The notes: generated by a model not told the origin, from the sequence alone. 64,000 bases of DNA from an uncultured Litoreibacter sp. (GCA_947493265.1 CANLQL010000003.1:1-64000); one strand, 5' to 3'. Counted from the first letter of the stretch, positions 45,103-54,614 are shown. Numbers and translations: made by a program.

Positions 45103-47457
45103 ATGATTTTTGGACTTGATGGCGTCGAGATCGGCCTGATCATTGTGTTTCTCTGCCTGTTCGGCGGGATCCTGTCTGGCTTTCCTGTGGCCTTCGCAAT
45201 CAGCGGTGCTGCGGTTATTTCCTTTGGCATCATCGCGGCTTTGGACAGTGCAGGTCTGCTGATCCACCAAGCGATTGATACCGGCAGCGCGGAATATGCC
45301 GCCGTCCTGGCCGAAGGGGTCAAACAGGAGGTCGTGTCGGTCTTCAGGTATCCCGATCTGCCCAGAATAGCCGAACCCGTGTTCCCATCAGGGTGGGAAA
45401 CGGCGATGGACAGAAACGTCTCCTTCATTGTGAACCGGATGAACGAACGGGTTCTGGCCGGACAATCCATTGAAACGCTGCTTGCGGTTTTGATGTTCGT
45501 TCTGATGGGGATCACGCTGGAACGCTCCAAGATTGCCAATGATTTGCTGACGACTATGGCGCGGGTCTTCGGGCCTCTGCCCGGCGGTTTGGCTGTGTCA
45601 GTCGTTGTCGTGGGGGCGTTTCTTGCAGCCTCCACTGGGATCGTCGGGGCGACGGTTGTGACGATGGGCCTTTTGTCCCTGCCGACCATGTTGCGCAACA
45701 ACTACTCGCCTGAACTGGCGACCGGTGTGATTGCGGCCTCGGGCACGTTGGGACAGATCATTCCGCCGTCGATCGTGATCGTTCTGCTGGGAACTTTGGC
45801 TGGCGATTTGTATTCTGCCGCTCAAGAAGCGCGTGCGCAAACTGCTGGCTGTACTGACGCGCTGACCTATCTGGGGGAGCCCGCGGTTGTTTCCGTCGGG
45901 ACATTGTTCCAAGCGGCTTTGTTGCCGGGCATTCTTCTCGCAGGTCTCTATGCGTCCTACGCGTTCGGTTATGCGCTGTTTAACCCCAGCAAAGCCCCTG
46001 CGGTTACACTTGAAGGCGGTTCCGGAGAAACGGTCACGCGGTCAGAAGCGCTAACATGGTTCCTGTTTGTACCAATCGGTCTGATCGTCGGGTTGATCCT
46101 GCTGATGCAGGTCAATGTCATTGGATCACAGAGCACTGTGATCGACAGCTTCTCCGACGCTGGTGAGGCGGCAAGCCTGCGCACCAATGTTGGCGATGAT
46201 TGCGCCGCTGCGATGATTGAGCTGCACGGTCAGGAAGCCTGGAACCAGGCACTTGAAGAGCAGAAGACAATCGATGATGCCGGCGGCCTGACGCAGTCCG
46301 AAAAACTGACCGAGGACGAGCTGGTCGAAGCGCTGAGCGCGAAGGTTGCGGCCGCTGCGCCGATTGGCACAGGCATCGCAATCGGCATGTTGTTGATCGG
46401 TCTGATCCTGACAACGGCAAGGGGCGTATCGCCTTCGGCCAATCCTTTCCCGTTAATTGTCGGGGCAGCGGGGGTCGGTCTTGCATTGCTGCTGGATATC
46501 TTGATGGTCTCGCCTTTGACGTCGCCGGGCACAACATTTGTCATCCTTCTGATCCCGCTTGCGATGATTGGATACGGTGTGAAATTCGGCATTGGCATTC
46601 TGGCCAAGAACGAGCTGCTGCGTGTGGTCTTCCCGCCACTTGTTCTGATCGTAGCTGTTCTGGGCTCGATCCTTGGCGGGATCACCAACCCGACACCCGC
46701 TGCGGCCCTTGGGGCAGGTGGGGCCATCATGTTGGCGGCCTACCGGAAGCTGAAAGACACCAACAGATCGGGTAAGATCATCATCATGTCCACCTTCGCC
46801 GTGATCGTCATGATCCTGGTTGGCGTGAACTTCGATCTGCGTGTTAACACGGGCGATGTCAGCTTTGAAAACTGGGTCGCATTCTTCGTGGCACAGGGCG
46901 CATATCTGTTTGCGATGTTTGGTCTGTTGTTCGGCTGCTGGGTGCTGTTCTCAAATGGCGTGCTTAGCCCGGTTGTTCGTGAAACAGCAAAGGTGACCTC
47001 GATGGTCTTTACGATCCTGATCGGGTCCCAGCTGTTGAACCTTGTGGTGATCTCCTTCGGTGGGGAACACTATATTCAGCAGTTCTTGAAAAGCTTCGAC
47101 AACGAGTTCAAAGTCTTCATCATCGTGATGCTTGTCTTGTTCGTGCTGGGTTTCGTTCTCGACTTCCTGGAGATCATTTACATCGTGATCCCCATCGTTG
47201 GACCGGTGATTTACGGCGGCACGATGGACCCGAAATGGGTGACGATCATGATCGCGGTGAACCTGCAGACGTCCTTCCTGACACCACCATTCGGATTTGC
47301 GTTGTTCTATCTCCGCGGCGTTGCCCCGAAAGAGGTCACGACCGGCCATATCTATCGCGGCATCATCCCGTTCGTGCTGATCCAGGTTGTCGGTCTGTGC
47401 CTGCTGGCCTTGTTCCCGGGCGTTGTGACGATCATTCCAAATCTGCTGGGCGGGTAA
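45103..47457 (+). CDS. TRAP transporter large permease subunit, extended form
   Basis: A 784-residue DctM-type permease, against about 430 for the simple family. Typical blocks are MLRNNYSPELATGVIAASGTLGQIIPPSI and the C-terminal LDFLEIIYIVIPIVGPVIYGG. Extra material includes a soluble stretch near residues 70-125 and another near 345-425 rich in Glu/Asp/Ala (AAMIELHGQEAWNQALEEQK), followed by more transmembrane segments. Extended DctM subunits go with TakP-like systems in other proteobacteria, so this is probably not a fusion error. It is the last gene of the operon, and a hairpin terminator follows. Confidence 0.93.
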   Translation: MIFGLDGVEIGLIIVFLCLFGGILSGFPVAFAISGAAVISFGIIAALDSAGLLIHQAIDTGSAEYAAVLAEGVKQEVVSVFRYPDLPRIAEPVFPSGWETAMDRNVSFIVNRMNERVLAGQSIETLLAVLMFVLMGITLERSKIANDLLTTMARVFGPLPGGLAVSVVVVGAFLAASTGIVGATVVTMGLLSLPTMLRNNYSPELATGVIAASGTLGQIIPPSIVIVLLGTLAGDLYSAAQEARAQTAGCTDALTYLGEPAVVSVGTLFQAALLPGILLAGLYASYAFGYALFNPSKAPAVTLEGGSGETVTRSEALTWFLFVPIGLIVGLILLMQVNVIGSQSTVIDSFSDAGEAASLRTNVGDDCAAAMIELHGQEAWNQALEEQKTIDDAGGLTQSEKLTEDELVEALSAKVAAAAPIGTGIAIGMLLIGLILTTARGVSPSANPFPLIVGAAGVGLALLLDILMVSPLTSPGTTFVILLIPLAMIGYGVKFGIGILAKNELLRVVFPPLVLIVAVLGSILGGITNPTPAAALGAGGAIMLAAYRKLKDTNRSGKIIIMSTFAVIVMILVGVNFDLRVNTGDVSFENWVAFFVAQGAYLFAMFGLLFGCWVLFSNGVLSPVVRETAKVTSMVFTILIGSQLLNLVVISFGGEHYIQQFLKSFDNEFKVFIIVMLVLFVLGFVLDFLEIIYIVIPIVGPVIYGGTMDPKWVTIMIAVNLQTSFLTPPFGFALFYLRGVAPKEVTTGHIYRGIIPFVLIQVVGLCLLALFPGVVTIIPNLLGG

Positions 47458-47483
47458 GGCCCCTAACAGCTTCGCGAAATATT

Positions 47484-47509
47484 GCGGGTCCCCTCGGGGG
47501 CCCGCTTTT
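47484..47509 (+). terminator. rho-independent terminator after the TRAP operon
   Basis: Stem GCGGG (47484-47488) with CCCGC (47501-47505), extended by cccc/gggg inside, followed by tttt. It may also serve the convergent VOC gene. Confidence 0.8.
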
Positions 47510-47519
47510 CGTTCTGGCC

Positions 47520-47921
47520 TCAGGTTGTCTTCTTTTGGGTAAGCTGTAGAAGGTCCCAGCGATTGCCCCAAGGATCGCGCCAGACGGCGACTTTCCCGTA
47601 AGGCTCACTGCGCGGTGTTTCTTCAAATTCAACACCATTTGCTTTCATCCGCGCGTAGTCGGCGTCAAAGTCATCACTGTGCAGGAAGAACCCGACCCGC
47701 CCTCCGGTCTGCATCCCAATCGCAGCTGCTTGCACAGGCCCGTTGGCTTTTGCCAGAAGCAGGCGTGTTTGGGACTGTGCATCGGGTGCGATCAAGACCC
47801 AGCGTTTTTCGGGGGATAGGTGCGTGTCTTCGATCAGCTCGAAGCCAGCTTTGTCGATATAGAAGCCCAGCGCTGCATCATAGTCAGGCACCACAAGGGC
47901 AACCGCACTGATATGCGCCAT
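47520..47921 (-). CDS. VOC/glyoxalase family protein
   Basis: A 133-residue single vicinal-oxygen-chelate domain (ISAVALVVPDYDAALGFYIDKAGFELIEDT and VAVWRDPWGNRWDLLQ). The ending WGNRWDL and metal-type residues resemble dioxygenase/glyoxalase members, but the substrate is unknown. The ATG shares one base with the stop of the leucyltransferase gene (TAATG), indicating coupling. Confidence 0.88.
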   Translation of the reverse strand: MAHISAVALVVPDYDAALGFYIDKAGFELIEDTHLSPEKRWVLIAPDAQSQTRLLLAKANGPVQAAAIGMQTGGRVGFFLHSDDFDADYARMKANGVEFEETPRSEPYGKVAVWRDPWGNRWDLLQLTQKKTT

Positions 47922-48775
47922 TACTTTGGCAGTTTTTCGGTGGTCGGTTCTGTTGTCGGGCGAGTGTCAGGCAAGCTGATCCGCGCGACTTGCTCTGCGA
48001 TCGGGTCGACCGACAGGGGATGGGTGGACGAGGAATAGTCTTCCCCCAGACGCAGATCACGCCATTCGGCTTCCCGGAAGATCTCCAGGGCGGAGAATGA
48101 CGCCTTATATCCCATCTTGCTTGATCCCGGCACCCAATAGCCGAGATAGACGTAAGGAAGGCCCGCTTCCTGCGCGATCTGGACGTGGTCCAGAATGATA
48201 TGCGTGCCAAGGGAATTGCGGCTCATATCAGGGTCATAGAAGGAATAAACCATCGACAACCCATCATCGAGCACATCGGTCAGGCAAGTGGCCACCAGCT
48301 TGGGATCCGCAGCGTCTGAACGGTCCCAATATTCGATCACCCGGCTTTTGACCGGTGTTTCTTCGATCATCGCGGCAAACTCGAAAATATCCATGTCGGC
48401 CATGCCGCCATTGGCATGTCGCGAATCCAGATATCGGCGGAACAAGTCGTATTGTTCTTCCGTCGCCCAAGGGCTGGTTGCTTCGCGTGTCAGATGTTTG
48501 TTGCGCTTCAGCGTGCGCTTCTGGCTTTTTGACAGCTCAAAATCCGGCACCCTGATACGGGCCGAAAGACAGGCAGAGCAATCGGCGCAAGACGGGCGGT
48601 ACAGCACATTCTGGGACCGACGAAAGCCTTGTTTTGAAAGCGTATTATTGAGGGTAGACGCATGGTCGCCTTGCAATGCCGTAAACAACTTACGCTCCCG
48701 CCTGCCGTCCAGATACGGGCAGGGCTGTGGCGCAGTTACGTAGAACTGCGGAGCGATAGGGAGTGTGTGGCGCAT
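47921..48775 (-). CDS. bpt: aspartate/glutamate leucyltransferase (Bpt-type)
   Basis: Transfers leucine from Leu-tRNA to proteins with N-terminal Asp or Glu, marking them for ClpS/ClpAP degradation. The 284-residue protein starts with [21 protein letters not shown] and has [20 protein letters not shown], with paired cysteines, and [33 protein letters not shown]. The bacterial Bpt type, not the eukaryote-like arginyltransferase, is indicated by N-terminal spacing. A VOC gene follows with a one-base overlap. Confidence 0.93.
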   Translation of the reverse strand: MRHTLPIAPQFYVTAPQPCPYLDGRRERKLFTALQGDHASTLNNTLSKQGFRRSQNVLYRPSCADCSACLSARIRVPDFELSKSQKRTLKRNKHLTREATSPWATEEQYDLFRRYLDSRHANGGMADMDIFEFAAMIEETPVKSRVIEYWDRSDAADPKLVATCLTDVLDDGLSMVYSFYDPDMSRNSLGTHIILDHVQIAQEAGLPYVYLGYWVPGSSKMGYKASFSALEIFREAEWRDLRLGEDYSSSTHPLSVDPIAEQVARISLPDTRPTTEPTTEKLPK

Positions 48776-48796
48776 TGCGTAGTTTTACCTTATTCA

Positions 48797-48820
48797 GGCG
48801 GAGCCTAGCAATGCTCCGCC
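48797..48820. other. perfect hairpin upstream of the leucyltransferase gene
   Basis: GGCGGAGC (48797-48804) and GCTCCGCC (48813-48820), 8 bp perfect with an 8-nt loop, in the 114-nt gap between the RDD-protein stop and the leucyltransferase start. No T tract is adjacent, so terminator or leader structure cannot be decided. Confidence 0.5.
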
Positions 48821-48889
48821 TGCGCCACAAACCATTTTTTATTTCAATTAACGTTCGGTTAACGCTGCCGTGAAAACAGGCAGGTTGTG

Positions 48890-49354
48890 TTAATATTTGC
48901 TGGGGCGATTGATCAATGCCACGCCGGCCAGAAGGTCATGCAAGGCTTGGCCACGGCCGCTCATCAAAATCAGTACGAGCGAGATCAGTTGCGGCAGGAA
49001 AAATCCGGTTGAAACCAGGTAGCCCAATGTGTGCAGCAACGCCTCGCCAGAGGTCAGGTGCGCGCCTTCATTATTGCGAAATTGCAGGTTGAACAGGCGT
49101 TGTCCCAGTGTGGCGGAGGCATTGGTCAGGCCAATCCAGCGGTAAAAGAAGCTTACAGTGATGTAGATCACAGGCAGGAAGAACCATCCGATGAACAGTG
49201 GCAGCGTCGCGATAATCGCGGTCGCCACCGAAATCAAAATGACATCGAAGATCCAGGCCAAAAGCCGTTTCGGGGCGACACCACTGTAAAACGCCGCTTG
49301 CGTTTGCGGGTCGGGCAGGGCGGATGTCATTGCGCCTGTATTCATGTCAGCCAT
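48890..49354 (-). CDS. RDD family membrane protein
   Basis: A 154-residue protein with an RDD domain: APKRLLAWIFDVILISVATAIIATLPL, YRWIGLTNASATLGQRLFNLQFRN and FLPQLISLVLILMSGRGQALHDLLAGVALI. About four helices; role unknown, possibly transport or membrane protein assembly. Ribosome site not obvious near the ATG. It is preceded by a DUF2852 gene on the same strand with a strong hairpin between them. Confidence 0.88.
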   Translation of the reverse strand: MADMNTGAMTSALPDPQTQAAFYSGVAPKRLLAWIFDVILISVATAIIATLPLFIGWFFLPVIYITVSFFYRWIGLTNASATLGQRLFNLQFRNNEGAHLTSGEALLHTLGYLVSTGFFLPQLISLVLILMSGRGQALHDLLAGVALINRPSKY

Positions 49355-49393
49355 GGAGTGAGTTCTTTCCTTGTCTCAGTCTCAAATAGATTG

Positions 49394-49420
49394 CGCGACC
49401 GCCAAAGCGTGGCGGTCGCG
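49394..49420 (-). terminator. hairpin downstream of the DUF2852 gene
   Basis: A perfect 10-bp stem, CGCGACCGCC (49394-49403) with GGCGGTCGCG (49411-49420), and a 7-nt loop, 14 nt after the DUF2852 stop. It lacks a T tract, so it is probably a transcript 3' end or stabiliser. Confidence 0.55.
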
Positions 49421-49433
49421 TGTTTCGTGCAGT

Positions 49434-49832
49434 TTACGCGCTTTCTGCGGCGTCGTCACTGCGTGCGGCTTTCGCACGGTCTTCCATGAACGCGTCAAAT
49501 TCTGACTTGTCCTTGGCTTCGCGCAGACGCTCCAGGAAGCTTTCGAACGCGGCTTGCTCATCTTCCAGGCGGCGCAGCATGTCAGCCTTGTAGCTGTCAA
49601 ATGCACTGTTGCCAGATGACTGGAAGCCTTTTGCGGCGAAGTTTGCCTTGCGTGCAACGCTGTTGCAGTTTCCTCTAAACATGCCTTTTCCCCATATCAT
49701 ATATGCCAAAAGTGCCAGGCCGACGGGCCAAAAGAAAATGAAACTCAGAACCATTGCGGCGATCCAAGCGCCTTTGCCACGCTGGTCTAACCAGCTTTCG
49801 GCACGGCCTGGAAATGTTGCTATGGTGGTCAT
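49434..49832 (-). CDS. DUF2852 membrane protein
   Basis: A 132-residue protein with one strong membrane helix (GAWIAAMVLSFIFFWPVGLALLAYMIWG, around 23-48) and a charged, probably coiled-coil C-terminus (DMLRRLEDEQAAFESFLERLREAKDKSEF). This is the DUF2852 layout of Rhodobacteraceae; function unknown. The ATG at 49832 follows gaggag by 6 nt; an in-frame TTG at 49835 is inferior. Confidence 0.9.
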   Translation of the reverse strand: MTTIATFPGRAESWLDQRGKGAWIAAMVLSFIFFWPVGLALLAYMIWGKGMFRGNCNSVARKANFAAKGFQSSGNSAFDSYKADMLRRLEDEQAAFESFLERLREAKDKSEFDAFMEDRAKAARSDDAAESA

Positions 49833-49966
49833 CAATGTCTCCTCTACTCTCTGTGGGTGTGAAGTTAATGTTATTCACATTTACATATTTGGGGTGAACA
49901 GGGATCTTGTTCAAGGGTAAATGACCAAAAATCGGAAAAATCGTACATGCCTCGGAAAATATAACG

Positions 49967-50003
49967 AAAAAAGCCCTCGGAACGAGTGCTCAGAGGGCTT
50001 TTT
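49967..50003 (-). terminator. rho-independent terminator of amt
   Basis: Stem with gccctc (49973-49978) and gagggc (49993-49998) plus flanking A and T runs on each side, so it could act in both directions. It is 18 nt beyond the amt stop on the minus strand. Confidence 0.88.
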
Positions 50004-50020
50004 AGATAAATCAGGTGTGC

Positions 50021-51202
50021 TCAGGACGTAATGTCGTAGGCCCGTTCACCATGCACACTGAGGTCCAGGCCGTTAGTTTCAGTCTCGGCATCGACCCGGA
50101 TCGGGGTGATCAGGCCCACGACTTTGATCAGCACGAAGGTCACCACCAGGGTGAAAACTCCAACGATTGCCAAACCGCCCAATTGGGCCAGCCATGCCCC
50201 TTGGCCAAAGATGGCAATCATGATGGTGCCGAAAATCCCACCGACACCGTGGACTGCAAACACATCCAGCGTGTCGTCGATGGAGAAGGTGTTGCGGACA
50301 AGGTTGACCGCTTCTTGACACAAGATGCCCGCAACGCCGCCAATGATCAGCGCTTCAACCGGACCGACAAAGCCAGATGCAGGGGTGATGGACGCGAGAC
50401 CTGCGATCGTGCCTGTCACCAGACCGACAAGGGACGCCTTGCCGTATTTGATTTTTTCCCACATCGCCCAGCTCAGCGAGGCCGTCGCGGCCGAGATATG
50501 CGTGACAGTCAGTGCCATCGCGGCCCCGCCATCTGCCGCAAGCTGCGACCCGCCGTTAAAGCCGAACCAGCCGACCCACAGCATCGCTGCCCCGATCATG
50601 ACCATGCCTGGGTTGTGCGGTGGTTTCGAATTGTCGCGACGTGGTCCCAGAACAATTGCCAGCATCAAAGCGGCAAGGCCTGCTGTCTCATGGACAACGA
50701 TACCGCCCGCGAAATCGCGCACGCCGACCTCACCGAAGATGCCGCCATCTGCCATGATGCCGCCGCCCCAGATCCAGTGAACGACAGGCGCATAGCACAG
50801 CAGCATCCAAAGGCCGGAAAACAGCAAGGCAAAGCCAAAGCCGATGCGTTCGACGTAACAGCCGACGATCAACGCGGGGGTGATAATGGCGAAGGTCATT
50901 TGAAACGCGAAGAACAATACTTCGGGCAGTGTGCCTGACAGGCTGTCTGTGGTGACGCCCAGCAAGAACATTTTGTCCAATCCGCCCCAATAGCCTGACG
51001 TTCCGCCGCCGAATGCGATGGAATAGCCAAAGGCCAGCCAGAGGATGCTCATCAAACATGCCACCGCATAGCATTGCATGAACACGCTGAGCACGTTTCG
51101 CGCACGTACCAGCCCCCCATAGAACAGGGCAAGCCCCGGTAATGTCATAAATAGCACGAGTGCTGTCGCCACGATGATCCAGGCGGTATCCGCTCCGTTC
51201 AT
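50021..51202 (-). CDS. amt: ammonium transporter
   Basis: A 393-residue trimeric channel-type transporter with eleven helices. It contains DTAWIIVATALVLFMTLPGLALFYGGLVRARN, GFNGGSQLAADGG and DDTLDVFAVHGVGGIFGTI, whose His lines the pore. The ATG at 51202 follows ggagggg. GlnK, the usual PII partner encoded next to amt, is not adjacent. The gene lies 2.5 kb upstream of the ntr cluster, and an inverted repeat stands in its promoter region. Confidence 0.95.
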   Translation of the reverse strand: MNGADTAWIIVATALVLFMTLPGLALFYGGLVRARNVLSVFMQCYAVACLMSILWLAFGYSIAFGGGTSGYWGGLDKMFLLGVTTDSLSGTLPEVLFFAFQMTFAIITPALIVGCYVERIGFGFALLFSGLWMLLCYAPVVHWIWGGGIMADGGIFGEVGVRDFAGGIVVHETAGLAALMLAIVLGPRRDNSKPPHNPGMVMIGAAMLWVGWFGFNGGSQLAADGGAAMALTVTHISAATASLSWAMWEKIKYGKASLVGLVTGTIAGLASITPASGFVGPVEALIIGGVAGILCQEAVNLVRNTFSIDDTLDVFAVHGVGGIFGTIMIAIFGQGAWLAQLGGLAIVGVFTLVVTFVLIKVVGLITPIRVDAETETNGLDLSVHGERAYDITS

Positions 51203-51295
51203 TGTCCCCTCCACTGGTTTTTCTGCGTTAAGGGGGCAAAAACACCGCGTGGAGTGCATTGAAAAGGAGCGCGGCCCCTCAATTCAGCACATTAT

Positions 51296-51319
51296 TTAGG
51301 CGATCCCGGATTTGCCTAA
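51296..51319 (-). promoter_or_regulatory. inverted repeat upstream of amt
   Basis: TTAGGC (51296-51301) and GCCTAA (51314-51319) with a 12-nt spacer, about 95 nt before the amt start codon. Candidate operator. It is not a sigma54 -24/-12 site, and I saw none nearby. Confidence 0.45.
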
Positions 51320-51362
51320 TTATTATGCGTATTCTGAAGGCAGTGGTGTTTTTTCGTGCAGG

Positions 51363-51845
51363 TTATGAAGGCGATTGAAGCTCTGTCAGAAGAAGGTTCA
51401 AGGCGTGCGCCACTGTCCGCGCGCGGACGTTTGTACGTCCAATGGCACCGAATTGTACGGTCTGGGTTTGCGGCGGTTTTCCGGTGCGGGCCAAGCCAAA
51501 ACAAACCATTCCTTCCGGTTTGTGGTCCGATCCGCCCGGTCCTGTAATGCCTGTGACCGAAACAGCGATTTGCGCGTTTGAGTTGGCCAAGGCACCAGCG
51601 GCCATTTGAATTGCCACTTCCTGCGAAACCGCGCCGTAGTCTTGCAATGCTTGTTCCTCCACGCCCAGCATGTCGATCTTTGCGGCGTTGGAGTAGGTGA
51701 CAAAGCCGCGATCCACCACATCGGAGCTTCCGGCGATATCTGTGAGCGCTGCGGCGATCAGGCCGCCCGTGCAGCTTTCTGCCGTCGCGATCATCACGCC
51801 AGCGCTGCGCGCAGCGTCCAAAACCGCTGTCGCGTCAGAGGCCAT
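51363..51845 (-). CDS. nicotinamide-nucleotide amidase (CinA C-terminal family)
   Basis: A 160-residue stand-alone CinA C-terminal domain: VMIATAESCTGGLIAAALTDIAGSSDVVDRGFVTYSN and AVSVTGITGPGG are the PncC amidase motifs. It hydrolyses NMN to nicotinate mononucleotide for NAD salvage. The ATG at 51845 overlaps the pgpA 3' end by 11 nt. No N-terminal CinA (MoaB-like) domain is present. Confidence 0.92.
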   Translation of the reverse strand: MASDATAVLDAARSAGVMIATAESCTGGLIAAALTDIAGSSDVVDRGFVTYSNAAKIDMLGVEEQALQDYGAVSQEVAIQMAAGALANSNAQIAVSVTGITGPGGSDHKPEGMVCFGLARTGKPPQTQTVQFGAIGRTNVRARTVAHALNLLLTELQSPS

Positions 51846-52317
51846 GGGCAATCCATGCGCCGATCAGGACGACGACCGCGGCAAAAATACCGGCGATAAC
51901 ATCGTCGAGCATCACGCCCATTGCGTCACCTTTGCGATCAGCCCAGCCAACTGGACCGGGTTTCCAGATATCAAACAGCCGAAAGGCCAGAAACGCGGTC
52001 AGGATGCCGGGCCAGAGGGCCAGCACGGATGCGCCAGAATGACTTGCCCCGATGGCCACGGGCAGAAGGGCGATCCATTGGCCGACGACCTCGTCGACGA
52101 CGATTTCAGACGGGTCGTGATCGTCTTGGCCGGATGTCATACGGTGCGTCGCCCACAGACCTTTTGCAAAGGCCACCGGGATCGCTATTGCCAGTAAGAT
52201 CCACCCGCCAAGTGCATAGATCAACCAGGCTGCGGGCAGGGCCGCAAGTGACCCCCAAGTGCCCGGAGCTGGGCGCAAATAACCGACATAAAGAAATGTG
52301 GCGATCAGTTTGCTCAT
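51835..52317 (-). CDS. pgpA: phosphatidylglycerophosphatase A
   Basis: Removes phosphate from phosphatidylglycerophosphate to form phosphatidylglycerol in the membrane. The 160-residue protein has [37 protein letters not shown] and [33 protein letters not shown]. Its ATG overlaps the ispDF stop by 4 nt, placing lipid and isoprenoid synthesis in one operon. Confidence 0.94.
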   Translation of the reverse strand: MSKLIATFLYVGYLRPAPGTWGSLAALPAAWLIYALGGWILLAIAIPVAFAKGLWATHRMTSGQDDHDPSEIVVDEVVGQWIALLPVAIGASHSGASVLALWPGILTAFLAFRLFDIWKPGPVGWADRKGDAMGVMLDDVIAGIFAAVVVLIGAWIAHGL

Positions 52318-53477
52318 GCTTTTACCAAGGTGGCTGTGGCTTGACAGGCGATACCTTCTCCGCGTCCTGTGAAGCCCAAACGCTCAGTCGTAGTTGCTTT
52401 AACGCTTACTCTGGAAGCATCAATTTCCAATAACTCCGATAGCTTACCGCGCATTGTTGATGTGTGTGGCCCGATCTTGGGTTCTTCGCAGATCAGCGTG
52501 CAGTCAACATGCGTGATCACAAAACCCATTGAGGTCGCCAGATCACGGGCATGCTCCAGAAAGATATGGCTTGCCGCGCCTTTCCATTGCGGATCGGAGG
52601 GCGGAAAGTGCTGACCGATATCGCCTTGTGCCAAGGCACCATAGATCGCATCGGTGATCGTGTGCAGGCCGACATCTGCATCCGAATGTCCCTGCAATCC
52701 GCGCGGATGGGGAATGTCGATGCCGCACAACGTGACATGGTCGCCGTCGCCGAAGCGGTGGACGTCATAGCCGTTTCCGGTTCGTATATCTGGCAATGGC
52801 ATTGCGTCTCCCAGCAGCTTTTTGGCGCGGGTGAAATCGCCCGGCGTAGTGATTTTGAAATTCCGTTCATCCCCGTCGACGATGCGGACTTCTAGGCCAG
52901 CAGATCTTGCAACCTCCACGTCATCTGCGGCACCTCCGGAATGGGCGGTATGCGCCGCAAGGATGGCGGCCAGGTCAAATCCCTGAGGGGTTTGGGCACG
53001 AAACAGACCAGCGCGGTCTTGTGTGCCGGACACACGGCCATCTGAGCTGGTCCAAAGCGCGTCGACCACAGGCAAAGCCGGCGCGGCTGCGGAACTTTCT
53101 GAGAGTGCTGCAATAACACGGGAAATCAGATTTTCATCAACGCATGGCCGCGCGGCATCGTGGATCAGGACCAGATCATGATCGGGCGAAACAGCCTGCA
53201 ACCCTGCGAGTACGGACGCGTCGCGGGTCGCGCCGCCATCAACCGCGATGATCTTTTCCGGCAGATCGGGAAAATACGGCGCGGTTCGGTCCTCGGGGTG
53301 AATGACCAAAACGATCGTTGAAACTGCATGATGCGCTTGGAATTTTGACAGCGTCCATTCAGCGATGCTGCGCCCGGAAATTTGCTGCCATTGCTTTGGG
53401 ATATCCCCGCCTGCGCGCAGACCGCGCCCGGCCGCGACAATGACCGCTGCAATTTTTGGGATTTCGCTCATTTCCAT
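52314..53477 (-). CDS. ispDF: bifunctional MEP-pathway enzyme IspD-IspF
   Basis: A 387-residue fusion. The N-terminal IspD (MEP cytidylyltransferase) has [19 protein letters not shown] and [13 protein letters not shown]. The C-terminal IspF (2-C-methyl-D-erythritol 2,4-cyclodiphosphate synthase) has [21 protein letters not shown] and [15 protein letters not shown]. The two steps are non-consecutive in the pathway, but fusion is known in alphaproteobacteria. Starts at 53477 or 53471 are both possible; neither has a clear ribosome site. It heads an ispDF-pgpA-pncC unit. Confidence 0.95.
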   Translation of the reverse strand: MEMSEIPKIAAVIVAAGRGLRAGGDIPKQWQQISGRSIAEWTLSKFQAHHAVSTIVLVIHPEDRTAPYFPDLPEKIIAVDGGATRDASVLAGLQAVSPDHDLVLIHDAARPCVDENLISRVIAALSESSAAAPALPVVDALWTSSDGRVSGTQDRAGLFRAQTPQGFDLAAILAAHTAHSGGAADDVEVARSAGLEVRIVDGDERNFKITTPGDFTRAKKLLGDAMPLPDIRTGNGYDVHRFGDGDHVTLCGIDIPHPRGLQGHSDADVGLHTITDAIYGALAQGDIGQHFPPSDPQWKGAASHIFLEHARDLATSMGFVITHVDCTLICEEPKIGPHTSTMRGKLSELLEIDASRVSVKATTTERLGFTGRGEGIACQATATLVKA

Positions 53478-53663
53478 CAATTTTATCTAATTCCTGAGCA
53501 CCTAAGAGACAATGACGGATTTTCGGGTGGTTAAAAATTGTGCAATCCGAGTCTGGCGCAGGTTTATGCCCCCGAAATCATTGCCTTTCAGGTATATCCG
53601 CTCTAGCTCAGAGAAAACTGCCCAAGGATTAAGCATCTGACTATTCATCTGGCAAATAGGGAT

Positions 53664-54614
53664 TTGAACCCGCCGGTTTTCTTGGCCCCGCTGGCGGGCA
53701 TCACGGATGTTCCGTTCCGCAAAGTCGTGTCCCAATTCGGGGCAGGGCTTGTTGTCAGCGAGATGGTGGCCAGCCAGGAAATGGTTCAAGCCAGGCCCGG
53801 AACCCGCGAACGGGCGGAGTTGGGGTTGGACGCAGGCAATACGTCTGTTCAGCTTGCCGGGCGCGACGCGTTTTGGATGGCAGAGGCCGCACGCATGGTC
53901 GCAGCCAATGGGGCGCAGATGATCGACATCAATATGGGGTGCCCGGCCAAGAAAGTGACCAATGGGTATTCCGGATCAGCCTTGCTCAAGGATCTTGATC
54001 ACGCGCTCAGCCTTATTGAGGCAGTGGTGGGCGCGGTCGATGTGCCAGTGACGCTGAAAACCCGTCTTGGGTGGGATGATGATCTGATGAACGCGCCGGA
54101 TCTGGCCCGCCGGGCGGAAGCTGCCGGGATTGCGATGATCACAATTCATGGGCGTACGAGGTGTCAGTTTTACAAAGGCCGCGCGGATTGGCAGGCGATC
54201 CATGCAGTGAAGCAGGCTGTGGCAATCCCGGTGATTGCCAATGGCGACATCGTCGATTTTGAAACCGCGCGCCAAGCACGCGCATTGTCTAAAGCCGACG
54301 GTGTTATGATCGGGCGTGGGGCGCAGGGGCGTCCCTGGCTTTTGTCGCAGGTTGCCGCGCAATTTGATGGATCGACCCCGCAAGAGGCACCCGCAGGTCA
54401 GGCACTGATCGATCTGGTCCTTGCGCATTACGAAGACATGCTCAGCTTTTATGGCGCGGCTCTAGGGCTGCGCGTCGCCCGTAAACATCTGGGTTGGTAC
54501 CTCGAAACTGCGGGAGCCACAGTGCAAGCGCGGCGCAAAATCTTAACAGCGCAGTCGCCGCAAGATGTAGTCGAAAGACTGCCAGATGCTATTTTTGAGG
54601 GAGAGGCCGCATGA
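53664..54614 (+). CDS. dusB: tRNA-dihydrouridine synthase, DusB/NifR3 type
   Basis: Reduces uridine in tRNA with FMN and NADPH. The protein has PVFLAPLAGITDVPFRKVVSQFGAG, INMGCPAKKVTNGYSGSALL (catalytic Cys) and VIANGDIVDFETA. From TTG 53664 it is 316 residues, but its start is debatable: CTG at 53637 lies 8 nt after aagga and gives MTIHLANRDLNPPVFLAP, closer to the family N-terminus. It opens the nifR3-ntrB-ntrC transcription unit known from Rhodobacter, and overlaps ntrB by 4 nt. Confidence 0.9.
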   Translation: MNPPVFLAPLAGITDVPFRKVVSQFGAGLVVSEMVASQEMVQARPGTRERAELGLDAGNTSVQLAGRDAFWMAEAARMVAANGAQMIDINMGCPAKKVTNGYSGSALLKDLDHALSLIEAVVGAVDVPVTLKTRLGWDDDLMNAPDLARRAEAAGIAMITIHGRTRCQFYKGRADWQAIHAVKQAVAIPVIANGDIVDFETARQARALSKADGVMIGRGAQGRPWLLSQVAAQFDGSTPQEAPAGQALIDLVLAHYEDMLSFYGAALGLRVARKHLGWYLETAGATVQARRKILTAQSPQDVVERLPDAIFEGEAA

